Assembly: GCA_025201765.1 (NCBI GenBank)
Contig: MU623444.1
Coordinates: 62,001-126,000 of the forward strand
DNA length: 64,000 nucleotides
Source of the DNA: Daldinia sp. FL1419
Lineage: Eukaryota > Ascomycota > Sordariomycetes > Xylariales > Hypoxylaceae
Reading direction: 5' to 3'
Part shown: positions 55,405 through 64,000 of the stretch, one piece after another
Position numbering within the stretch: position 1 is the first letter of the stretch
How the letters are laid out: every line of letters starts with the position of its first letter
Translations under genes and position numbers: made by a program
The notes under the pieces: generated by a model
Seen by the model: the letters and a program-made list of their open reading frames with translations, nothing else
Database searches by the model: none
Told to the model about the DNA's origin: nothing

Positions 55405-57547
55405 CTAATTATCGTCGTCCATTTCGTCATTAGCTCTCTTCTTCTTGATCTCCCTTTTTTTTGGGCGGAGCCATTCCTCCATACCGAGGGGCCAGTAAAC
55501 CCGGTTATTAGGGCCGCCCATCCCCAGTTCCGATTCCGGGATCTCGGGCGGCGGCTTCAGTTCCTCCTCCGCGTCTTCATCGGCCTCGACGTCTGCATCT
55601 ACGCCTTTCTTGGTCTTGCGCTTTTTCTTCTTCTTGGGTAGCTTTGGCGGCGGTCTGTTTTCATCTTCGCGTTCGTATGGTATAACGTCGTTAAACCGAT
55701 CCCACCCAGGCAATTTAAAATTTCGCATGAGATCAAAGACGGCTTGTTCCTTATCCTTTGCCTCTATCATGAGATCTGTGTCATTTGGGCACGGCGGGAG
55801 GGTCATAACACGAGGACGGTGCTTCCGTCGTTGACGGGGGGTGATGGCCTCGGAACAAGGTTCGCTGTAATGCATCTTTTGTGTGATGCCTTTTCTATCC
55901 CAGGTTGCTCTAATCCTCGGGTATAGCTCCATGATATCTTTCGTTCCTTCGCGGATTTTACCTTCGTCGAACATGATATTATGATGATGAAAGTCTAAGA
56001 CAAGTGGAATATTTAATTCCTCACATATCGGAAGCAGGTCATGCACTGTCCACGATACGTCGTCGTTCTCCAATACCAATCTCGCCTTGACGCCATCCGA
56101 GAGTTTGGCATAATTTTTCCTAAACCGATCGAGCGTAGCTTCTTTATCCCCAAATACGCCACCCATATGCAGAATCATGACGGCATCCTTATTGAGCTGC
56201 TCAGGTAAGCGCAAAAGAGTGAGCATCTCATTATGATATTCAAGATCGCGCACTGCATTCCTCACAACCTCTAACCGCGGTGAACCAAGCTGTGTGAACT
56301 TCTGGTAGGTTAGTAGTGTTCTCATTTTCGGATATATTTTAACACACCTGTCCGGGATGAGTAGTGAGTCGATGGCCTAGCTCAGCTGCAACTCTTCCAG
56401 CTTCAGCAAGCACCTCCGATGCGAAGGGTGCTAATTTATACCCATACTCTTCGTGGCTGGCAAAAGGGAACATTTCCGAGCTCAGGCGCATGAATTTGAT
56501 ACCATATTTGTCGTTCCAGCGGATCATCTTTACAATGTCACGTGCATTGGCAAGTCCGAGTGCTTCAACGTACTTCTGGCCCCTAGCTATGTCGGCCGGT
56601 TTATCTTTATCTGGTCTATTCTTGGTCGGATGTTCAGGTTGTGATGGATCTTGGAGGGGATGGCGATGTTCTAAAATGGAAGATATTCGGCAGGTTCTTG
56701 AACTGAACACGGGTGGGTTTGAAAGTCGCAAATATGTATTAAGACAAGCCTGACTATTGTTAGAGATCGTATAATGTATAATTACATACATTCAATCATG
56801 ATGTTCGGGGGGATTCACATAGCCCAATCTTCCTTTCCATGGTAGCGGTATATAGTCGCTGTTTATCGGGGGTGGTCTTGATCCTTCCTGCTTGAAGGCG
56901 TTGGGGTCGGCCTCTTCTGGAGATCCGCTGCCACCCTCTTCTCTATCGCCTGGTTCGCCATCTTCGTAGGCCTCGCTTTCTTTAACTGAATCATTCTTCT
57001 CTTTTTGGGATGCATTGTTCCTCTTTTCCTTCTTTCTCAAGCCTTCTTTCTCAAGCTCTGCCGGGATAGAATCCATTTTGGACTTACCAAGCCTGGGAAT
57101 GAAAGCCGAGTCTGCGTTCCCTCTTTGAGAGCTATCCGGGATAGAACTTTCATCAACCGCCGTCTTCTGCCGTTTAGTATCATCTCGGAAGGTATCCTCC
57201 ATCTCACGAAGGCCATCAATGGCGCCTATGACGTCCGGCTTTTGCGTCGTTTTCTTCTTTGGCCGAGTTGACGCCGGCGTGGAATCCGGCTGCGATGCAT
57301 CATTCCGTTTCTTGACGTTGCGTCCCGATCTTCTCGGTCCGGTGCCGGGCTGCTCTTGTTGGGATTGCTTATCCGGCTGCTCCTGCGGTAGGATCACAGT
57401 CGACTTCTTTCTTTTGGCGGTCATGGTTACAGATAGGTTATAATGTGCAGAACACGTGGGAGTGTAATATGTGATTAACGAAAAGGGGTTGAAAATACGT
57501 TTAGATCCCGCTCTGGAGCAGCGAATCAGATGTAAAAGGATGGACAT
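55405..57547 (-). CDS. UVE1: UV-damage endonuclease (UVDE/Uve1)
   Basis: 674 aa DNA-repair endonuclease that nicks 5' of UV photoproducts and some mismatches, starting UVDE-type excision repair. Exons 56819-57547, 56348-56749 and 55405-56298 (introns 69 and 49 bp). The TIM-barrel core runs RLGYACLNTYLR (first junction), HRLTTHPGQFTQLGSP (second junction), ILHMGGVFGDKEATLDRFRK, ARLVLENDDVSWTVHDLLPI, PLVLDFHHHN and GITQKMHYSEPC, with the His/Glu/Asp metal ligands. The N-terminus (about 230 aa) and C-terminus are charged and low-complexity; KLPKKKKKRKTKKG is a likely nuclear signal. Two starts are possible: Met1, whose 41 extra residues look like a mitochondrial leader, or MTAKRKK at 57424. Alternative starts could give nuclear and mitochondrial forms (inference). 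Confidence 0.95.
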
Positions 57548-58916
57548 CCAAGGATAGAGGATAGAGTCGTGGGTAAGGACAAAACTGATATGCGAAGTGG
57601 TATAATTTTGATCTGAAAGTTGGATATGTAGGGTAAGAATAAAAGGTACAACTCGGGCATTTACAAATGAGAAGAAGACAAATTATATGGATGAGATCGT
57701 CTGTTATGAACTATGAAAGAAGTAAACCGAGCGGAGCCGCTATTCTAGCAGCGTAAAGTTCCTTTTTATTTCTCTCTATCCATCCTTAATTATTACCTAT
57801 CTTCTGAGGCATGTATGAAATAGTACAGAAGTAAGGATATATGTATTTAGTTAGTAGAGATCAACAGAATTTGAGTTCTAGATTGGCGAAATAAGAGACA
57901 GAATGCGCGTCATGAATTTGGACTAGCCACGAGACACAAGACGCAGGAGGAAATCTTTGGGGAGGCTTTGCTCCGTTTTGGATGCTTCTCGAACTTGAGC
58001 TCCCTTGGGTTCTGTATTCCATCTAGGTCCCATTTTGGTCGTCTTGCCTATCTCCTGTGTGCTTATGTACCATGCCGTGCCTATGCTGCTGGCTACTGGT
58101 CATATTCGTGTAGCGGCAGCGGGCCGGACCATCACTTCCTGTCCAAAATGGTAGTTAAAAAAAAAAGAAAAAAGCTAAATCGAAAAACCAATAGAGGGAT
58201 TAGGAACCTATTCCGATCTTGGAGCGCGCTAGACGTGAGGTCATGTAAAAAAAAAAAAAAAAAAAAAGAAAAAAAAAAGAATGAGCGATGATCGATGAAA
58301 TCATATTAGCGCCGATCGAGATGGCAAATGTCTGGGGTGAACTAATAAAGTCCATAAAGTCCAAAGCCGTCTAGCTAACTTGAAAAGTGTTAGACGCATA
58401 TGTTAGCAGCTGCCGAGTGGTAAATAAGGCAAAGAATTTAACCACGTGGAGCGCGTTTCGATGAGATAATGATAGCTTGATTGCATCAAGGCTCTAGAAT
58501 AAGTGGGGTAAAGTATTTTACGGAGGCAGGTACTCGATGAATATGACAACATCGAAGCCTTACATAGTACATTTTCTAACCGTAGTGTATTAGCAGGAGC
58601 TTTCTGACCTACATAGTGCCTGTACCCGCTAGGTAAGGACATAGTTACGTGTACCTAGGTAAGGAAGCGAGCGATCGTGGCTAATACATAATTTATTCAG
58701 CCATATGGATCCCATCCAACTACAACCCCGTTGCTTGTTCAAATCCACCGCGTATTCTTAATCACGCATCGCCTCAATTCATAACATATTAGCCTCTCTA
58801 TCCGTCATCGAATATTATTCCCGTTTTTTAATATTTCAAGACTCAGTCCTGATTTACTTCATCGCACAAGATGCCCCAGCCTCCCCCTTCAACGTGCCCG
58901 AAGCCAGTGGGACACT
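57548..58916. other. Intergenic, UVE1 promoter side
   Basis: Contains an interrupted poly-A tract at 58247-58278 and a TGTACCTAGGTAAGG motif near 58649-58663. No gene seen. Confidence 0.5.
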
Positions 58917-59649
58917 TTACCAGACTACGGCGACCGGCAGTAAAGTCTGTATACGATAGTCTTCTTCCCTCGTCTCTTCTTCCCCTTCGTAATATGGGAC
59001 TCGGCAGACTGGGCATCGATACTCTTTCCTCAAAAACCAGGTAGCTAAACACTTGGCGTGAAAGACGTGTCTGCATTTCTTCATCTTCAAAACTTCGTCA
59101 TGGATGGGCTGTGCGGGTTGATGCTTCTCCGCCACCGCCCCCGAACCAACGGTGATTATCGTAGCTGCTCTTGAAATACCATTTCCAGTCTCTAGATCTG
59201 TATCATGATCGGCCGCTGATATGGATGAGCGAGTATCGCTGGGATAAAGGCGTGAAAGACAAATCGGACTGTGCACAGTATTAGAGGCACGGCACGGGCA
59301 CAAGATGGGCTTCGGGGACAGCCTGACCATTCAGCATCCTCTGGCTCTGTCAGTAGATTACGAGAAGGCCTCATATCTGTCAAACTCTCAAGCTGTACCA
59401 GCGCGCGTTGAAGCGGATCTGGTAGTCTAGGCTCCGAGCACCTCTCCTTCTTAGCCCAAAGCCTGGCCAATTTCCCTCTCAAGTCGAGCCATCCAGCGCA
59501 TCTATGTGAAAAGAATGGTTAATACGCTCAGAACATGGACGTTTTACGATCCCAATACGTCACTAAGTGGCAGCTTACAATACAGCAACGACCGCCAACC
59601 CTATAAAGGCCAAGGTGAATACGATAATGGACTTCCAGGCAATGCTCAT
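58917..59649 (-). CDS. Membrane-anchored RING-H2 finger protein with long loop
   Basis: 198 aa from exons 59579-59649, 59328-59501 and 58917-59268 (introns 77 and 59 bp). The N-terminal helix (KSIIVFTLAFIGLAVVAVLC) is a membrane anchor. Splicing makes EDAECPICLSRLYPSD, whose CPIC (C82, C85) is the first zinc pair. The second half is KMKKCRHVFHAKCLATWFLR then CPVCRVPYY, giving a full C3H2C3 set. Sixty-one residues separate the first CxxC from the third cysteine, longer than the usual 9-39, and this stretch is disordered (SAADHDTDLETGNG). A predicted E3 ubiquitin ligase at a membrane. Neither the unspliced exons nor their single frames show a full RING. Confidence 0.82.
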
Positions 59650-60528
59650 CTTGCTGGCGTACTTGTAGTGGTGAAGGTAGGCAGGGCTCGAGTGGTGCAG
59701 GGGCGTAGCAGTCAATGTTGAGATGTTTCGAGCGGGGGACACACATTCCACAGCTCGGCGAGTACAAAAAACCTAACTGGTGTTCAAATTATAAGGTTTC
59801 GGCAATCGTCTAATGTCTTAACGAGATGGGACTGAATACTGGATCGAGTTCTGCACATACTCCCTCTCCAGAGCGCAGCCCGACCAACATCCATACAGCC
59901 AATTCTGCGGGTTAGTCCCATACGAAAAGAATTTAAGGCCTGGCCTGTTTATCCCTTACATTCAACGTATATTGTAATAGGTTGGTAGACACTGCGCCCT
60001 GGCGAAATGGTCCCAATCGAAGTTGAGAAAGACCCCCAGCTGGGGTAGCTGAATATGATAACTCCGGCGGCGTGGGGAATGAAAACGAAGACATCAAAAG
60101 CAAGGAAGCTAGGGGTCACGAGATTGACGCTCTTAACTCGCCTCTCGCACGTAACACCGAAAAGGTAGGTCACCGTGAGGTCTTCATTTAATATCTAATT
60201 ACATTGTAGGTTAGGCCATTTTCAAGCTCTCTAACCTAAGCCCTTCTATCCCAGGCAACACCTTATTTGCCAACATAGTCCCTGCATTTTCGCGCATCTT
60301 TGACACGGCGTAGCTAGCAACTCGATAGGAGATTGACACCGCCAGCCTGCGTCCAACGAAAATAGCCAGGGCCTGTGGGTGGTCAATGCCCCTTTAATCT
60401 ATTTTCTGCACTGGCTAAAGCTTAGGCTGTCGGGCAGACACCCCTGGCTGAGCGTTGTCGGGGAAAAACGCAGGGAGACGACATCCCGATCCACATTAGC
60501 CTTTCTTGTAGACAGTCGTGCGCACCTT
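59650..60528. other. Intergenic, no gene seen
   Basis: RING-gene promoter (minus) and 3' end of the SET-domain gene. Short frames show no motif. Confidence 0.45.
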
Positions 60529-62166
60529 TTACTTTATTCTTTGCCTTTTTGCGTAAGGCTCGGGCTCTGGGTTTGCTTTCGCCTTCAACTTGTGCACCTT
60601 TTCTTGCGCGAAGTTGATGGCTTCTTGTAGCAGGACCTTCTCGCCCCATCGCACGGTCACGGCCATCCTCTGCCGACCTGAAACCTTATTACTAGAGAGG
60701 AGGTCCAGATCGTATATCTGTGTTGTGCTATATTGTGCCAGCCTTAATTCAAGAGCACGATGTATGACTAACGATGTGATCTGATCCCGGATAGTCTTGT
60801 CGGGAATAGTAGCTGGGTTGATCTTCCTGATCGCTTTGAGTACCGTATGAAGCTGCTCTACTAAATCCGAGGGTAGGTCCTTAAAGGCCGGCTCGTCCTG
60901 CAGTTCGCCGTTAGAATTCGGTTCTCCCGACTCTCGTTCGATAACAAAAGCGTCTTCGATTTCTTCTGGGTCTAGCTCATTGACCTGTAAGTACCAGTTA
61001 GCGTCTCGGAAATGGTCAAGGTAGTGGGGTTTCTTCACTTACTGCTTTACCCCAGGTAGCTTCGTCTAGCCTGAGTGTGTCTTTCAGTACGGAAAGTATT
61101 AGGTCCCACGATATTTCCGTCACGTCATATCGGGAGTGCTTTTTCGTTACATATCCGTAGCGTCTCAACAAGTCACCATTACCTAGCGGCCCATAATAGT
61201 TGAGTACTTCAGTCCCAGCAGGAATTGGCCGCAGGGTAGTGACAGTCAAGCTATCTTCGCCGTGATTAACATGAGCCTGCCAATGATTAGTTCTAGCCCA
61301 TAAAACCTCATATTCACAGGGTGTTACTCACGTTGAATTCGGCATCAGCATTCAAAATATCGGCCATAGGCACCATACCCATCATAAGGGTACCTTCTTT
61401 ATCTTCGACCCATTCCTCGTCATTTTCAGGACTAGCCTCGTCGTCTTCGTTTTCTAGATCGAAAGCATATGCCATGATGGTGCTTCCCATGCGATGGGCC
61501 AAAAGCATCAGTTGGTCTTCTGTAAGCCTCTCGGATCCTTCTGGATAGAATACATCGGCATACTCGTTAACGATCGGTAGCACTCGAGTGCGGAACATGC
61601 CGTCCGCCTCGTCTTTACCTATCTTGGACACAATTGAGCTTGCTTGTAACTCGCCCAACTCTTGGTCCGACCACCACATCAAGGTCTCAAATTGACTAGG
61701 AAGGACGTCGAAGTAGGGTTTCCATCGAGACTTATCGCCTTGAAGGTACTCATATATCATGATGAGAATGAGTGAAATCCAGTTATCTGGAGGACCGCTA
61801 GTTTCGCTTCCATCCTCGTCGGCTTCATTATCTGTGTCCTCCAAACCCGTTGTCCCGAAAACCTGGGGTATGCGTTTAGGGAGGTCTGAAGTCTCTGTGT
61901 TGATGATTGCTGTTCTCGGAATGGAGAACAAGACTGTATCTTCAGGGATGTCCGCAGTAGTAACTAAGCAAAGCCATCGGTTAGCGATTTTATGTGTGCT
62001 CGCTAAAATGGAGTGTTAGCTCTGCTTATGCCGCACCAATTCCTCTTCCGGCGCCGTTCACGCGTAGATCTTCGATCCTGATGTTGGGATGAAAAGTTGC
62101 TCCCGGCAAAGTCTTGAACCATTCTAAGAAAGATGCAGACTTGGCATCGAAATTTGGGTCCGACAT
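60529..62166 (-). CDS. RKM4: SET-domain lysine methyltransferase (RKM4/SETD6-like)
   Basis: 483 aa from exons 62037-62166, 61332-61963, 61043-61276 and 60529-60984 (introns 73, 55 and 58 bp). It is of the split-SET, Rubisco-LSMT type; yeast Rkm4 methylates ribosomal protein eL42. The start is MSDPNFDAKSASFLEWFKTL, then RIEDLRVNGAGRGIVTTADI, the SET beginning. The insert region has QGDKSRWKPYFDVLPSQFET. The catalytic core is PMADILNADAEFNAHVNHGE (junction inside), then PIPAGTEVLNYYGPLGNGDL and LRRYGYV, which carry the NHxx, YG and RYGY motifs. The C-terminal third is the helical substrate-binding domain. Target protein is inferred only. Confidence 0.92.
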
Positions 62167-63035
62167 CTTTTCTCGTACGATCAAGATCTCTGGTCGAAAT
62201 GAGATAACTCTCAGATCTTGCTAATAGAGATATTTTATATGTCGCAAACTGTTCCTCTAGTAAATCGATAAATTCAGTGAAGTTCGGTTTTTATAGGTTC
62301 GGAGATGATTCGGAAATGACGACTTTGCTGTGCAACAGTACTTGCATGTACATATGCCGTACAAAACTTGTCTAAAGAATCGGGTAGTTAACCAATTGAA
62401 AAGCAATGGGGGAATTATGTACGTAAAGAGGTCCTTGTAGTGAAAGAGAGCTCTCCTGCAATCATGCATTACACCAATTAATCTATGGTTGACAGCGCCA
62501 AATTACGCGCAGCGCTACTTCTTAAATATTACATTTTGCGCCATCTAGTATTTTTATTTTTTATTTTTTAGCGGTATCTAAAATTAGTAAGCCGTAGTTG
62601 AGATCCTAATCGTGTTTTTACGCTATCTTATCGCCGGGCTGCTGATCCCACCACCTTAATAAATAACACGCGAATCTGAGCAACTCCCTGCAACAGTTCA
62701 AAGAGCGAATGAACGAATATTGGGCATATTGCAGAGTTGCTATGCCCAATAATGACTTGAATCATGCGAAGCTTAAATCCTGGAAATGCAAAACGAACGA
62801 AAGCACGGTGGGGGATAAATAGAGTGTTCCCATACCTATGGAGGAGCATGTAAGCGTGTTGTTATACGCCCAAGAGCCAAGTATCTTTAATAAAGTACCT
62901 ATTGACTTGACAATCGACCAGTCTAGGTTAGGTAGCTTGGGGGTTACGGTATAACTCTTAAACTCGCCTTGCACATCATATGAAGATGCTCAGCCTTTAG
63001 TTAACTTGGACTTTATTACTGTAGCCGGGGTCTAC
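62167..63035. other. Intergenic, no gene seen
   Basis: SET-gene promoter side (minus) and 3' region of the ankyrin gene. No motif beyond AT-rich runs. Confidence 0.45.
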
Positions 63036-63801
63036 CTATTCGCTAGGACTGTCTACCGAGCCAGCTGCTTTTCCATCTTCCGTCGTACCGTCGTCATCTG
63101 CCATCTGCACATCTTGCGTGCTCTTCTCCAGCCCACCCTCTTTCGCGTTATCGCCCTCGAGATCCTTGCTCTGTGCGAGGAAGTAGTCAACAACGTGCAT
63201 GTGGTTGTTGAAGGCTGCTAGGTCCAGCGGGATCTGATCCTTGTCGTTGGCCGCAGTGGGCGACGCCCCTCGGGACAGGAGAAGCTTGATAATATCGAGG
63301 TGACCTCCTAAACAAGCCCAATGCAGAGCTGTGTTCCCAAACGCATTCTGAAAGTTGATGTAAGACACCTCCGTACTCGTAGTTGGTGAGGTTTCATCTG
63401 GACTTGATGTAGATGCTGCTTCCTTCGGCGACTTAGAAGGCGCAGGGAAGTGCGAGAGTATCAAAGTAACAGTTTCTGGACCAATATTAGCAAAATCCCC
63501 TGTAAATCTGAGTTGCTATATAATGAGACGAGCCAGTACGATGAACTTTCCATAGGCGGAGCATTTAGAAATATTTAAAGCGCATAGCTGTCGACTTACT
63601 CGCATGGCCGTTTGCCGCTGCCATATGCAAGCAGGTTGCCTTGCCGTCATCCCTGGCTGCCGCTATGATCTCGGCCCGTGTAGCACCCTCTCGGTCAGCA
63701 AGCTCTTGTATCATCCCCGTGAGCTCTGCATCGTCGCCAGTGCGGGCTAAGTAAACGAGATCATCAATCTCATCTTCCGACAACTTGGGTACCATTTTCA
63801 C
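63036..63801 (-). CDS. YAR1: Ankyrin-repeat protein, Yar1-like
   Basis: 221 aa from exons 63600-63801 and 63036-63499 (100 bp intron, GTAAGT/TTACAG). The N-terminus is MKMVPKLSEDEIDDLVYLAR. The first ankyrin repeat is GKATCLHMAAANGHARDFAN (across the junction), the second NAFGNTALHWACLGGHLDII with KLLLSRGASPTAANDKDQIP, then a third PLDLAAFNNHMHVVDYFLAQ. An acidic tail follows (MADDDGTTEDGKAA). Yeast Yar1 is a chaperone of ribosomal protein uS3 in 40S assembly; size and layout fit. Met3 is an alternative start. Confidence 0.88.
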
Positions 63802-64000
63802 TTAATTGATTTTTCCCCCTTCGTAATTATGAGTGCCTTTTGACGTCGGCTTGTCGTGTATATGCGTATTTTGCACTGGTCCGTGCTTTTAGTGTGAGTG
63901 GTAAATTTGGGGAATGAAATGAAAATTTTCAATTGCTTCGGTAGGGATACTTTTGTGTAGACGGAATCGAGCAGCTTTTGTGTGATATTCCGACTTCAAA
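63802..64000. other. Promoter side of the Yar1-like gene
   Basis: 199 bp at the window end; no gene seen. Confidence 0.4.

Noticed and set aside
58735..58755. GTTCAAATCC as a tRNA T-loop
   Set aside because: No T-stem pairing, acceptor stem or A box around it.

Overview
The window is nuclear DNA of a filamentous ascomycete. Support comes from many short introns (46-213 bp) with GTRAGT-type donors, CTAAC-type branch points and YAG acceptors, gaps of 0.3-4.5 kb between genes, and fungal families such as Zn2Cys6 regulators, RTA1, HsbA/GPI wall proteins, UVDE, LCL2 and Glc8. The mix, and the many short TACCTAGGTA-type palindromes between genes, suggests a Sordariomycete (perhaps Xylariales); that placement is inference. 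I found no tRNA, rRNA or CRISPR. Coordinates are whole gene spans, with introns given in the text. For 18 of the genes the joined exons give a length divisible by three and a continuous reading frame.

Left arm, about 1-28.8 kb. An accessory-looking block comes first: a TauD-type Fe(II)/2-oxoglutarate dioxygenase, an UNC93-like membrane protein, a maltose acetyltransferase-like enzyme, a decayed gene fragment, a thiol methyltransferase, a Zn2Cys6 regulator and an RTA1 membrane protein. Two proteins I do not recognise follow (557 and 689 aa). Next are two housekeeping genes arranged tail to tail, SDHC (complex II) and TAF6 (TFIID). After them lie a fragment of a metzincin protease, a short-chain dehydrogenase, and a divergently placed regulator-like gene without a zinc cluster that carries a probable GC-AG intron.

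Middle, about 29-47 kb. An SR-rich protein, a small secreted cysteine-rich protein with an internal duplication, an HsbA-type GPI wall protein with repeats, an omega-type GST, and a 1,292-residue fusion of a serine-esterase domain to a CorA-like membrane domain (eight exons). Further on are a membrane-anchored sulfotransferase-like protein, a set of hairpins and a truncated GST relic.

Right arm, about 47-64 kb, mostly conserved cell machinery: mitochondrial ribosomal protein bL27m, LCL2, protein phosphatase inhibitor 2 (Glc8), UV-damage endonuclease, a membrane RING-H2 protein, a SET-domain methyltransferase and a Yar1-like ankyrin protein. A 4.5 kb stretch without a recognisable gene (50.9-55.4 kb) separates Glc8 from UVDE.

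The strongest candidates for something new are the esterase-CorA fusion, the duplicated cysteine-module secreted protein, the RING protein with an overlong first loop, and the hairpin set at 45.4 kb.
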